Assembly (NCBI RefSeq): GCF_001858025.1
Contig: NZ_LZQD01000002.1
Location: forward strand, 987,453 to 1,051,452
Direction of reading: 5' to 3'
From: Trichormus sp. NMC-1
GTDB taxonomy: Bacteria > Cyanobacteriota > Cyanobacteriia > Cyanobacteriales > Nostocaceae
Length of the DNA: 64,000 bases
Within the stretch, counting starts at the first letter, position 1, and each line of letters starts with the position of its first letter. The position numbers and the translations under genes are program-made. Shown in pieces: positions 1 to 8,521 of the stretch. Under the pieces are notes generated by a model. It made no database searches, was not told where the DNA came from, and saw nothing but the letters and a program-made list of their open reading frames with translations.

Positions 1-705
1 GGTGAGTTTTGGAAAAGACTATCTTTGACTTTACTGTTATTTATGATTTTTACATTACCTGCATCGGCACAAGAAAAAGAAAAACTATGGCGCACTTTGA
101 CGGTGAGTGGTCGTGGGGTGGAAGCAATTCCTACCACCTTGTCGCAAGTTAGTTTGGGTGTAGAAATTCAAGGAAAAACTGCTCAGGAAGTACAAAAAGA
201 AGCAGCCCGCAGGTCATCAGCTGTAGTCAATCTGCTCAAAAGCCGCAACGTAGAAAAATTAGAAACTACAGGGGTTCGCCTAAATCCAGTATACAGCTAC
301 AGTAATAACGTACAAAAAATAACTGGTTATGCTGCCACGAATACAGTGAGTTTTCGTATTCCCGTTGATCAAACTGGTACGTTGTTAGACGAAGCTGTAA
401 AAACTGGGGCGACACAAATTAACGGTGTGAGCTTTGTAGCTAGTGATGATGCGATCGCCAATGCCCAAAAACAAGCACTTAAAAAAGCTACTCAGGATGC
501 TCAACAGCAAGCAGAAACAGTTCTCGGCACATTGGGGTTGAAGTCGAAAGAAATTGTTAGTATTCAAATCAATGGTGCCAGTGCGCCACCGCCACCTATG
601 CTTTACCGGACAGAAGCTAAGTTAGCTAATGCAGATGCTTCTACCCCCATAGTTGCTGGTGAACAAGAAGTACAAGCATCTGTAACGCTGCAAATTAGTT
701 ATTAG
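1..705 (+). CDS. SIMPL (DUF541) domain protein, 5' end cut by window
   Basis: The frame is open from base 1, so the gene starts outside the window. The first visible residues form a signal peptide: a basic stretch (FWKR), a run of Leu/Phe and an ASA-Q cleavage-like site near codon 24. The rest matches the SIMPL/DUF541 family, exported proteins of unclear role: the opening RTLTVSGRGVE, the VVNLLKS segment, the Tyr-rich NPVYSYSN region and the closing beta strand QASVTLQISY. An internal TTG at 25 would cut into the signal peptide and is unlikely to be the start. The protein is probably periplasmic or surface-exposed. Heptamer repeats follow the stop codon directly. Confidence 0.85.
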   Translation, partial: GEFWKRLSLTLLLFMIFTLPASAQEKEKLWRTLTVSGRGVEAIPTTLSQVSLGVEIQGKTAQEVQKEAARRSSAVVNLLKSRNVEKLETTGVRLNPVYSYSNNVQKITGYAATNTVSFRIPVDQTGTLLDEAVKTGATQINGVSFVASDDAIANAQKQALKKATQDAQQQAETVLGTLGLKSKEIVSIQINGASAPPPPMLYRTEAKLANADASTPIVAGEQEVQASVTLQISY

Positions 706-753
706 TCATTGGTCATTGGTCATTGGTCATTGGTCATTGGTCATTGGTCATTT
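705..753. repeat. Heptanucleotide tandem repeat (GTCATTG)n
   Basis: About six and a half head-to-tail copies of GTCATTG begin at the stop codon of the upstream gene. This is a short tandemly repeated repetitive sequence of the kind common in heterocystous cyanobacteria. Confidence 0.9.
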
Positions 754-774
754 GGAAGGTTTATAGATGATTCT

Positions 775-835
775 GATATTCTGATATTCTGACTCCTGAC
801 TCCTGACTCCTGTACGGACGTATTGCAATACGCCC
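775..835. repeat. Short tandem repeats followed by a near-palindrome
   Basis: Copies of GATATTCT and then ACTCCTG (three) run into an imperfect 20-bp palindrome at 816-835 with core CGTATTGCAATACG. The same ACTCCTG-plus-palindrome unit recurs in opposite orientation near 33778-33810, so it is a dispersed repeat. It lies downstream of both the SIMPL gene and ssb. Confidence 0.8.
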
Positions 836-847
836 CTTCTGACTAAA

Positions 848-1210
848 TTAGAAATTCTCTGGAGACATATCAGCCATACCGCCTTCACCGTCACGCTTAG
901 AGCCTAGTAACTCTAGTTGTTCTACATGAATAACTGGACTAGAACGGTTGACTCCGGTTTGGCGATCACTCCAGGAATCAAATTTCAAGGAACCTTTAAC
1001 CCCGATCAGGCTACCTTTCCGTACATAGTTCCCTGCGACTTCGGCGGTTTTACCCCAAAGTTCTAGATTAAACCAGTCGGGCTTATCGTTGTTACGCGAT
1101 CGCCGGTTAACTGCTAGTGTTAATTTACATTTAACTGTACCAGACTCGAAGTACTTCATATCGGGGTCAGTGCCTACACGACCGACAAGAGTGACAACAT
1201 TGATGCTCAT
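848..1210 (-). CDS. ssb: Single-stranded DNA-binding protein
   Basis: A 120-residue SSB with one OB fold. The N-terminus MSINVVTLVGRVGTDPDMKY is typical of cyanobacterial SSB and supports the ATG at 1210. The KPDWFNLELWGKTAEVA and VRKGSLIGVKGSLKF strands are the conserved DNA-binding and tetramer regions. It binds single-stranded DNA during replication, repair and recombination. The C-terminal tail is very short and ends in SPENF. The long Gly/Pro linker and acidic DDDIPF-like tip of E. coli SSB are missing, so partner binding through the tail may differ; short tails do occur in cyanobacterial SSB paralogues. The gene is transcribed alone, away from mreB. Confidence 0.93.
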   Translation of the reverse strand: MSINVVTLVGRVGTDPDMKYFESGTVKCKLTLAVNRRSRNNDKPDWFNLELWGKTAEVAGNYVRKGSLIGVKGSLKFDSWSDRQTGVNRSSPVIHVEQLELLGSKRDGEGGMADMSPENF

Positions 1211-1337
1211 GGGTGTTACCTTTTAGTACAAAAGTACTAGATTATTGTAAATAATATAATATCTAATTGTAAAAATATTTAAAATATGTTAAGTAATTAG
1301 CAATATAATTAATTCCACACAATGATTCAAAATTTAC

Positions 1338-1370
1338 TTGGCATCATTGCCAAAATTATACGGTTATACT
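1338..1370 (+). promoter_or_regulatory. Possible mreB promoter with inverted repeat
   Basis: In the 334-bp gap between ssb and mreB, TTGGCA-TCAT-TGCCAA forms a perfect inverted repeat (1338-1353), followed by a TATACT hexamer at 1365-1370 that resembles a -10 box. The leader to the mreB start is about 170 bp. The spacing to a -35 box is poor, so this is a weak call. I see no other feature in this gap. Confidence 0.3.
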
Positions 1371-1544
1371 GAGTGACTTGGGAATAGAGAAAATAAGAGG
1401 CCTGAAACTTCCATCAAGATTGACAAAAGTTATGGAAAAAATAGTCTGTTTGACTGGAGCCAGGCGAAAAAACATAATAGAATCCAGCACAATTAACTCT
1501 GACATTATATTCATAAGTAGCGCACATAGGGGGCTTAGAGACGC

Positions 1545-2588
1545 GTGGGTCTTTTTAGGAACTTTCGCTCATCATGGGATATGGGTATCGACCTCGGTAC
1601 TGCCAACACCCTAGTTTATGTATCTGGTAAAGGAATTGTACTCCAAGAGCCTTCAGTAGTAGCCATTGATAAAAATGAAAAGATAGCGCTGGCAGTGGGA
1701 GAAGATGCCAAAAAAATGCTAGGTCGAACACCAGGTAATGTGATTGCCGTTCGTCCCCTGCGTGATGGTGTCATTGCTGATTTCGATACCGCTGAATTAA
1801 TGCTAAAAAGCTTTATCCAGCGAGTAAATGAGGGCAGATCCCTAATTTTACCTCGGATTGTCATTGGTATTCCCAGCGGGGTAACAGGAGTTGAAAGACG
1901 GGCTGTGATGGATGCAGCTACTCAAGCTGGGGCCAGGGAAGTATATTTGATTGATGAGCCAGTAGCAGCAGCAATTGGCGCAGGACTGCCTGTAGCTGAA
2001 CCCACTGGTAACATGATCATTGATATTGGAGGTGGCACAACAGAAGTAGCGGTGCTGAGTCTTCAGGGTACAGTAATCAGCGAATCAGTGCGGATTGCGG
2101 GAGATGAGTTGACTGAAGCAATTATCCACTACATGAAGAAAGTTCATAACTTAGTCATTGGTGAACGAACAGCTGAGGATATCAAAATTCGCATTGGCTC
2201 TGCCTATCCTACCAATGATGATGGCGATGCTATGATGGAAGTCCGAGGTTTGCATTTGCTGTCTGGATTACCGAGAACTGTTACCATTAAAGGCCCGGAA
2301 ATTCGGGAAAGTATGTTGGAACCGCTATCAGTAATTATAGAAGCAGTTAAGCGTACACTGGAACGCACACCCCCAGAACTCGCATCAGATATCATTGATC
2401 GGGGAATTATGCTGGCAGGCGGTGGTGCATTACTCAAAGGCTTAGACACCTTAATTAGTCATGAAACTGGTATTGTGACACATATTGCCGCCGATCCCTT
2501 AAGTTGTGTTGTCTTGGGGACAGGTCGTGTGTTAGAAAACTTCAAGCAGCTAGAACGGGTTTTCAGTGGACGTTCTCGCAATATGTAG
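1545..2588 (+). CDS. mreB: Rod shape-determining protein MreB
   Basis: A 347-residue bacterial actin. The phosphate-1 motif DMGIDLGTANTLVYV lies at residues 12-26; phosphate-2 (IIDIGGGTTEVAVLSL) and the adenosine motif (GIMLAGGGALLKGLD) follow in order, and the length is normal. The start is GTG at 1545 because MGLFRNF followed by WDMGIDLG is the usual N-terminus; its amphipathic end binds the membrane. MreB filaments direct lateral wall synthesis and cell shape. It is the first gene of a same-strand mreB-mreC-mreD-ribD run, with 78 bp to mreC. Confidence 0.97.
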   Translation: MGLFRNFRSSWDMGIDLGTANTLVYVSGKGIVLQEPSVVAIDKNEKIALAVGEDAKKMLGRTPGNVIAVRPLRDGVIADFDTAELMLKSFIQRVNEGRSLILPRIVIGIPSGVTGVERRAVMDAATQAGAREVYLIDEPVAAAIGAGLPVAEPTGNMIIDIGGGTTEVAVLSLQGTVISESVRIAGDELTEAIIHYMKKVHNLVIGERTAEDIKIRIGSAYPTNDDGDAMMEVRGLHLLSGLPRTVTIKGPEIRESMLEPLSVIIEAVKRTLERTPPELASDIIDRGIMLAGGGALLKGLDTLISHETGIVTHIAADPLSCVVLGTGRVLENFKQLERVFSGRSRNM

Positions 2589-2666
2589 GATTGATACTGG
2601 ATTCTGTATTATATGAAGTATGGAATCCAATATCGTGAATAATTTATAAAATATATACAGGTATAA

Positions 2667-3476
2667 ATGTTTACTGCACGCCGTTGGTGGGAACATAAAG
2701 GTTTACAAATAGGTTTGTTAGCTCTAGTCGCTGGTAGTGCTTGGACACTGCGACAAACTCAAGGCACACTACTGCTGGAGATATATCAAGGTATTACCCG
2801 TCCATTACAGATATTACAACCAGGAATAAGTCCTGAAGAACGTATTCGTGACGCTCGGTTTATGGAGTTACAAACACGCATAGTTGATCTGGAAAGTCAA
2901 AATCAAAAACTGCAAAGTTTATTGGGTTACGCAGAGAAAGATCAGGGTTCAGCCAAACGGGTTCTAGCGAGAGTAGTGGGACGCAGTGCTGATCACTGGT
3001 GGCAACAAGTGACACTAAATCGTGGTACAAATGCTGGGATTCAAGAAGGGTTTGTAGTTAAAGCTGATGGTGGATTGGTGGGTTTGGTAGAAAGTGTCAC
3101 TCCCAATACTAGCCGTGTGTTGTTAATTAGCGATTTGAAAAGTCAAGTAGGTGTTACTATTAGCCGCACAGCAGCCAAGGGGGTTTTGCGTGGTGATTCT
3201 TCTGCCGAAGGGGTACTAGAGTTTTACGAGAAAGTTCCTAATGTTAAGGTGGGGGATTTAATATCTACTTCTACTTATAGTCAGAAATTCCCTGCTGGCT
3301 TATCGGTAGGACGAGTTAAGTCTCTGGATTTAAATAAACTCCCAGCTTCCGTGGCGAAAGTCGAGCTTTTTCCACCAATTCAACATTTAGATTGGGTAAC
3401 TGTATATCCTAAGCCAGAAAACACAGATCCGGAAAAACCCAAGGTAACAAATCAACAGTTACAAAAGTTTAATTAA
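2667..3476 (+). CDS. mreC: Rod shape-determining protein MreC
   Basis: A 269-residue MreC. A cytoplasmic basic start (MFTARRWWEHKG) precedes one transmembrane helix at about residues 13-28. A coiled coil (about 60-92, LQTRIVDLESQNQKLQSLLGY) and the two-lobed periplasmic beta domain follow, with the family motifs ARVVGRSADHWWQQVTLNRG and VGLVESVTPNTSRVLLISD. It joins MreB and MreD to the elongation enzymes of peptidoglycan synthesis on the periplasmic side. Its position behind mreB confirms the call. Confidence 0.95.
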   Translation: MFTARRWWEHKGLQIGLLALVAGSAWTLRQTQGTLLLEIYQGITRPLQILQPGISPEERIRDARFMELQTRIVDLESQNQKLQSLLGYAEKDQGSAKRVLARVVGRSADHWWQQVTLNRGTNAGIQEGFVVKADGGLVGLVESVTPNTSRVLLISDLKSQVGVTISRTAAKGVLRGDSSAEGVLEFYEKVPNVKVGDLISTSTYSQKFPAGLSVGRVKSLDLNKLPASVAKVELFPPIQHLDWVTVYPKPENTDPEKPKVTNQQLQKFN

Positions 3477-3542
3477 ATATAGCCGTGGACAGGGTGGTTA
3501 GGACATCAATTGATAATGAAACTCCCACGACAAGAGGGTTTT

Positions 3543-3570
3543 ACTCCTGACTCCTGACTCCTGACTCCTG
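3543..3570. repeat. Heptanucleotide repeat (ACTCCTG)x4
   Basis: Four perfect copies of ACTCCTG in the 119-bp mreC-mreD gap. The same heptamer occurs at about 791-812, and its complement CAGGAGT lies inside the MITE-like elements at 17.9 and 33.8 kb. Confidence 0.9.
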
Positions 3571-3595
3571 CTATAGTTGACAATTTGGCAAAACC

Positions 3596-4213
3596 ATGAA
3601 AATTCCTGGATTTCCTGGCAACAGACAGAGAACCGCACCATCGCCAGACCGAAAATCCACATCCTTCATCCCAGGGTTGAGACATTGGTATCCTTGGGCG
3701 CGTCAATTGTTGGATTGGGCGGTCACATCTGGCTCTGTGCTGTTATGTTTACTGTTGTTACCAACCCGTTTACCAGGGATGGAATTATTGGGTATTGGGC
3801 CTAACTGGGTACTAATTTGGGTGGTGGCGTGGAGTGTGAAGCGATCGCTCTTTGCTGGTGTCTTCGCCGGTGTAGTGATTGGCTTATTACAAGATGCGAT
3901 GACATCGCCTTACCCTTCTCATGCTATAAGTTTGGGGATAGTAGGGATGCTCACTGGTCTAATACAGAAGCAGCGTTTTATTCAAGAAGACTTTATTTCT
4001 ATTGCTTTAATTGTCTTTGGGATGGCAGTATTAGCAGATACTATTTTTGCTGTGCAATTGTCTTTGGTAGGCGATCGCAAAGTGGAAGACATTTGGACAT
4101 ACTATCAGCGTGTGGCCTTAGCATCGGCGATTCTGAGTAGCTTGTGGGCCCCTGTCGTTTATTATCCCTTAAATCGCTGGTGGCAACAGACAAAATTAAT
4201 TCGTAATTCGTAA
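3596..4213 (+). CDS. mreD: Rod shape-determining protein MreD
   Basis: A 205-residue hydrophobic protein in the mreD position. After a polar N-terminal stretch of about 45 residues there are roughly five membrane helices, with the loop VGDRKVEDIWTYYQRVALASAIL and the ending WAPVVYYPLNRWWQ typical of MreD. It is part of the membrane-bound elongation complex with MreB and MreC. The ATG at 3596 gives a longer N-terminus than most MreD proteins; a downstream start is possible but none has a clear ribosome binding site. ribD starts 43 bp downstream on the same strand. Confidence 0.9.
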   Translation: MKIPGFPGNRQRTAPSPDRKSTSFIPGLRHWYPWARQLLDWAVTSGSVLLCLLLLPTRLPGMELLGIGPNWVLIWVVAWSVKRSLFAGVFAGVVIGLLQDAMTSPYPSHAISLGIVGMLTGLIQKQRFIQEDFISIALIVFGMAVLADTIFAVQLSLVGDRKVEDIWTYYQRVALASAILSSLWAPVVYYPLNRWWQQTKLIRNS

Positions 4214-4256
4214 GATTATTGAGTACCTAGATATATATGTTCAAGAGTTAGTTAAC

Positions 4257-5465
4257 ATGAATAACTCCTCAACGGTAGCTCCAGCAGATGCATTTTCACC
4301 CAAAGACACTCAAGAGAATCAACTTCTAGGACAATCTGTCATCAGCGTGGATATCCCAGCCAAAGAAATAGTAGGTAGTGAATTTGACTCCCGGATGATG
4401 CAACGGTGTATAAAACTAGCCTGTCGCGCTTTGGGGCGGACTTCGCCAAACCCGTTAGTGGGGGCGGTGGTTGTCAAAGATGGGGAGATTGTGGGAGAAG
4501 GGTTTCATCCTCGTGCTGGTGAACCTCATGCCGAAGTTTTTGCCCTTAAAGCTGCCGGAGATAGCGCTCGTGGAGCTACAATCTATGTCAGTCTTGAACC
4601 TTGTAACCACTACGGACGGACTCCACCCTGTTCAGAAGGATTGATAAATGCTGGTGTTTCTAAGGTTGTAGTGGGTATGGTTGACCCTAATCCTCTGGTA
4701 GCTGGAGGGGGGATTGCCCGGTTACGTGCAGCGGGAATAGAAGTGGTTGTAGGGGTAGAAGAAGCTGCTTGTCAAAAGCTAAATGAAGGTTTTATACATC
4801 GCATTCTTTACAAACGACCTTTGGGAATTTTGAAATATGCCATGACCTTAGACGGCAAAATTGCTGCTAGTTCTGGACATAGTACTTGGGTGACAAATCA
4901 AGATGCTCGCAGTGAAGTACATCAACTTCGGGCGGCTTGTGATGCTGTAATTGTTGGTGGAAATACGGTACGACAAGATAATCCTTATTTAACTAGCCAC
5001 CAAGTGGGTGGGCATAATCCCCTGCGGGTGGTGATGAGTCGCAGCCTAAACTTGCCGGAAAATGCTCGTCTCTGGGAAGTTGCTGAGGCTCCAACTTTAG
5101 TTTTGACGGAAATTGGCAGTTCACCAACTTTTCAAGAAATGCTGCTCAAAAAGGGGGTAGAAGTTGTGGAATTTCCATCACTAACGCCCGAATTAGCAAT
5201 GACTCATTTGTACGAGCGAGGTTTTTGTAGCGTATTGTGGGAATGCGGTGGTACTTTAGCAGCGAGTGCGATCGCTCAAGGAGCAGTACAAAAAATCCTG
5301 GCTTTTATCGCCCCCAAAATCATTGGTGGTAGTAATGCTCCTACACCCGTAGGCGACTTAGGTTTTACTACCATGACTGAGGCGTTACCCTTAGAACGTG
5401 TTCGTTGGCGTGTTGTCGGTTCCGATTGCTTAGTGGAAGGTTATTTGCCACAAAGAAGTCAGTAG
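4257..5465 (+). CDS. ribD: Bifunctional riboflavin biosynthesis deaminase/reductase RibD
   Basis: A 402-residue two-domain enzyme for the second and third steps of riboflavin synthesis: deamination of diaminohydroxyphosphoribosylaminopyrimidine, then NADPH reduction of the ribosyl side chain. The N-terminal deaminase carries the zinc/catalytic residues H91-A-E93 and C116...C125 (LEPCNHYGRTPPC). The reductase starts near residue 190 (LKYAMTLDGKIAASSGHSTW, AVIVGGNTVRQDNPYLT). The first 46 residues before MMQRCIKLA are poorly conserved in general; an in-frame Met at codon 47 (base 4395) is an alternative start. No FMN riboswitch fits in the 43 bp upstream, so it is probably co-transcribed with mreD. 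Confidence 0.95.
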   Translation: MNNSSTVAPADAFSPKDTQENQLLGQSVISVDIPAKEIVGSEFDSRMMQRCIKLACRALGRTSPNPLVGAVVVKDGEIVGEGFHPRAGEPHAEVFALKAAGDSARGATIYVSLEPCNHYGRTPPCSEGLINAGVSKVVVGMVDPNPLVAGGGIARLRAAGIEVVVGVEEAACQKLNEGFIHRILYKRPLGILKYAMTLDGKIAASSGHSTWVTNQDARSEVHQLRAACDAVIVGGNTVRQDNPYLTSHQVGGHNPLRVVMSRSLNLPENARLWEVAEAPTLVLTEIGSSPTFQEMLLKKGVEVVEFPSLTPELAMTHLYERGFCSVLWECGGTLAASAIAQGAVQKILAFIAPKIIGGSNAPTPVGDLGFTTMTEALPLERVRWRVVGSDCLVEGYLPQRSQ

Positions 5466-5565
5466 TCATCAGAGATTGGTGATTTGTGTTGGCGATAGCC
5501 TGCCATTAGGCATATTGGTGACAGGGAATAGGTAATAGGCAAAAGTGAGAAGGTTATTCTTCCCC

Positions 5566-5612
5566 TCTCCGTGTCTCCGTGTCTCCGTGTCCCCGCGTCC
5601 CCGCGTCTCTCC
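5566..5612. repeat. C-rich heptamer repeat (TCCGTGT / TCCCCGCG type)
   Basis: Repeats of TCCGTGTC grade into CCCCGCGTC copies between ribD and the small gene at 5636. A related array lies at about 45220-45255 upstream of scpB. Confidence 0.8.
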
Positions 5613-5635
5613 ATCTCCCCATCTTTCCTGGATGA

Positions 5636-5854
5636 TCATGACTGCTCACGTTCATAGGCAAGATCGCGGATGAGACTTAACCTGGCTTGAATGTAGTCAC
5701 AAAGGTAGTCAGTTTCGTTTGCATCCAACAAAGCTTGCTTTGTGGTTTGTTTGACTAACCACTGTACCAAACTAGCATCGTCAAGCTGCAAGAGAGTCAC
5801 CGCTTGGGCGGCTTCAACTATAGACCAAAGCTGACGCATAATCGTAGGAGTCAT
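5636..5854 (-). CDS. Small conserved cyanobacterial protein, unknown function
   Basis: A 72-residue protein with no domain that I can name. The sequence is amphipathic and helical (MRQLWSIVEAAQAVTLLQLDDASLVQWLVKQ, then DANETDYLCDYIQARLSLIRDLA). It has balanced composition, no signal peptide and no membrane segment, which looks like a real soluble protein rather than a chance frame. I believe similar proteins occur widely in Nostocales but could not check. It lies convergent to ribD and is followed upstream by a 480-bp AT-rich gap. Confidence 0.7.
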   Translation of the reverse strand: MTPTIMRQLWSIVEAAQAVTLLQLDDASLVQWLVKQTTKQALLDANETDYLCDYIQARLSLIRDLAYEREQS

Positions 5855-6334
5855 CAGACCTCTATTGAATCTTGAGCTTAGTTCTTTTCAGATTACACAA
5901 TTTCGATATAAGTTGACGAGATAAAGCTACAACATGAGACAACTGTTATTAAAAACTTAACAAACAGATTTATAACTTTATGAACATTCAGAATTGTTAA
6001 AATACATAGATTGATTAACAAAAGTTAACCCAATCTCATCGAGAATAATTGAACATTCTTAACCTAACTAAATACTCTCCTATTATACAAATCGCAGATC
6101 TAAATTACTAGCTCTGTCAGTTATCAGTAATTTAATTTAGGGATTCAAACCCTAATGCCAAAATAGTTATGAAAGTGGGAGACTGATAATTGATTTTTGA
6201 CTAGGGGAGGGGGTAGAAATATAACTTAATGCTAATTTGTTCAAGAATAAATTTTCTAAAATGCTGATTATGACTTAGAATTTTAAGAATAAAACAGGGT
6301 AACTAACATTTTTGTTAGCGGTAGTTCTCTACTA
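5855..6334. other. AT-rich intergenic region, no gene seen
   Basis: 480 bp between the divergent small gene (minus) and the methyltransferase-like gene (plus). It is AT-rich, with repeated TTAAC/GTTAA words around 5940-6065. It should contain promoters for both genes. I found no open frame with coding character and no strong hairpin. Confidence 0.5.
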
Positions 6335-8521
6335 ATGACTGCAATGGTTAAGCCTGACAACAGCTTGAAAATACTTGAAGAAACCTACTTAATTGTAGAA
6401 CAGATGGAAGTAAGTGCGATACCGACACCTATGTTATCTGAAGCAGGTTTCGGCATTGCTGATTATTGCCAAAACAGTAAATTTGGTAAATTACTACCTG
6501 ATGCTTTTTACATTCATGTGTTAGCACTGCACATACTTGACCCTTGGCTTCAGGAATATGAAAGCCGCGCCCGTCGTGTCGTACCGCAAGTAGAAGGAGC
6601 TACATTAGTTAAATTTAGCACTAATAAAGCCAAAATTTCCTATTTATTTTATCCTGATTTTGATACTGACCCCCATCCTGCATTACGAGTAAGTATTCAA
6701 GTTGACTTAGAAACTGGTGAAATTGGCTACCGCGATTATAGCGACTCAGCAAATCCTCCCATTCTTCACCGCAAAGAAACTTTTGTCACACCTGACTATC
6801 CCTTTTATGAGCAGTTTGCAGCCTTAACCCGCACTCAAGAAGCTTTAGGATTATTGCATAATACCAGAGGGATTGGGACACGAGAGGGTTGGGAAAAGCG
6901 GTTACAAGCTTATGGGGTGGAAATACAGGGACATAACCTGATTCAACGACAAATCGCCAATACAGCTAATTTAACCCCAAAAATCGAGCGACATAAAGCC
7001 GCAATTATTCGTCCTGATTTATCCCGTCCAGTCAGATTAGCTTTAGACTCAGGCTTATTTAGTCCAGAAACCAACTTTTTTGATTATGGTTGTGGACATG
7101 GTGGAGATGTTACTCGCATCGCTGAACAAGGTTACATTAGTAACGGTTGGGACCCTTACTACTGTGCAAATATTCCCCGTACACCTGCGGAGATTGTCAA
7201 TATTGGCTTTGTAATTAATGTTATTGAAGACCAAAGTGAACGTCGAGAAGCTTTAATCCAAGCTTGGGAACTAACTCAAAAAGTGCTGCTGGTATCCGCC
7301 CAAGTTTTAATTGCTGATAGTAGAAGAGGTGTAATTGCTTTCGGTGATGGGGTAATTACCAACCGCAACACATTTCAGAAATATTATGAACAAGAAGAAT
7401 TAAAAATTTACATTGATCAAGTGCTAGGAGTTGATGCAATTCCTGTGGCTTTGGGCGTTTACTTTGTGTTTCGGGATGAAGCTGAAGCACAGTTATTTCG
7501 GTCTTCGCGCTTCCGTTCTCGTGCTAGTACTCCGAGAATACGTGCTTGTGTGAAGCGGTTTGAAGAACATCAGGAATTGTTAGCGCCCTTGATGGCTTTT
7601 ATGACGGAACGGGGACGACTTCCTAGTAAGGGGGAATTATCTCAAGAAGCGGAAATTTGTACAGAATTTGGAAGTTTACGACGTGCCTTTAGTGTAATTA
7701 TACAGGCGACAGACTCTGAAGAATGGGAAGCGATCGCAGAAAAACGCCGTCAAGATTTGATGGTTTATCTAGCGCTGTGTAATTTCAGCCGTCGTCCCAG
7801 ATTAGGACAATTAGCCCCAGCGGTACAAGATGACATAATTGGTTTATATAGTACTTATAAACAAGCGTGTATAGATGCTGATCAAATGCTACGCAGCTTG
7901 GGAAATACACAACTAATTATTAAACGTTGTCAAGAAAGCAAAATCGGGAAAAAATTACCTAATTCTCTTTGGGTGCATATTTCTGCACTACAATCTGTTG
8001 ATCCTTTACTACGCCTTTATGAAGGCTGCGCTAGTAGAACAATTGGGCGCTTAGAAGAAGCAAATGTGATTAAGTTCCATATCAAAAACCCAAAGATTTC
8101 TTATTTATTTTATCCTGATTTTGATATTGATCCACACCCAGTTTTATCTAAAGAAATGACCATTGATTTGCGGGATTTACACGTTACTTATCAAGACTAT
8201 GATCTTGAAGATGACCCGCCAATATTACACCACATAGATGCTTTAGTAACTCCTGATTATCCCCAATATGAGAAGTTTGTTAAATTAACTCGTCAAGAAG
8301 AAGATTGGGGACTTTTAGATAATTGGCGGACTATTCGTCGTCTTTCTGGTTGGAAACAATGTTTAAAAGAAAATTGTGCTGTTCTGAATGGTTATAGGTT
8401 AAGTTGGTGTAAAGATGCTGATCCATATAAATTAAAATTATTAAAAAATGCTGTTAATCATCGCAAAATCGAGAAAAATAAAATAAATCAATGTCAAGAT
8501 TCAGACTCAGAAACACCATAA
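6335..8521 (+). CDS. DNA phosphorothioation-associated putative methyltransferase-like protein, duplicated domain
   Basis: A 728-residue protein in three parts. Residues about 48-205 (CQNSKFGKLLPDAFYIHVLAL, KISYLFYPDFDTDPHPAL, NPPILHRKETFVTPDYP, GTREGWEKRL) recur at about 535-690 (CQESKIGKKLPNSLWVHISAL, KISYLFYPDFDIDPHPVL, DPPILHHIDALVTPDYP, RLSGWKQCL). Between them, residues about 215-400 hold a Rossmann-type methyltransferase with SAM motif FFDYGCGHGGDVTRIAEQG and a WDPYY motif 2 region. From memory this matches the family named DNA phosphorothioation-associated putative methyltransferase; its target is unknown to me. No dndBCDE-like gene is in the window, so it is an orphan here. Its last 28 bp overlap the 3' end of the gene on the opposite strand. 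The ATG at 6335 (MTAMVKPDNS) could give way to M4. Confidence 0.75.
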   Translation: MTAMVKPDNSLKILEETYLIVEQMEVSAIPTPMLSEAGFGIADYCQNSKFGKLLPDAFYIHVLALHILDPWLQEYESRARRVVPQVEGATLVKFSTNKAKISYLFYPDFDTDPHPALRVSIQVDLETGEIGYRDYSDSANPPILHRKETFVTPDYPFYEQFAALTRTQEALGLLHNTRGIGTREGWEKRLQAYGVEIQGHNLIQRQIANTANLTPKIERHKAAIIRPDLSRPVRLALDSGLFSPETNFFDYGCGHGGDVTRIAEQGYISNGWDPYYCANIPRTPAEIVNIGFVINVIEDQSERREALIQAWELTQKVLLVSAQVLIADSRRGVIAFGDGVITNRNTFQKYYEQEELKIYIDQVLGVDAIPVALGVYFVFRDEAEAQLFRSSRFRSRASTPRIRACVKRFEEHQELLAPLMAFMTERGRLPSKGELSQEAEICTEFGSLRRAFSVIIQATDSEEWEAIAEKRRQDLMVYLALCNFSRRPRLGQLAPAVQDDIIGLYSTYKQACIDADQMLRSLGNTQLIIKRCQESKIGKKLPNSLWVHISALQSVDPLLRLYEGCASRTIGRLEEANVIKFHIKNPKISYLFYPDFDIDPHPVLSKEMTIDLRDLHVTYQDYDLEDDPPILHHIDALVTPDYPQYEKFVKLTRQEEDWGLLDNWRTIRRLSGWKQCLKENCAVLNGYRLSWCKDADPYKLKLLKNAVNHRKIEKNKINQCQDSDSETP

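Noticed and set aside
1378..1614. 78-codon plus frame overlapping the mreB start
   Set aside because: It has no family resemblance, overlaps mreB in another frame and has no ribosome binding site.
4214..4256. FMN riboswitch upstream of ribD
   Set aside because: Only 43 bp separate mreD and ribD, too short for the RFN element.
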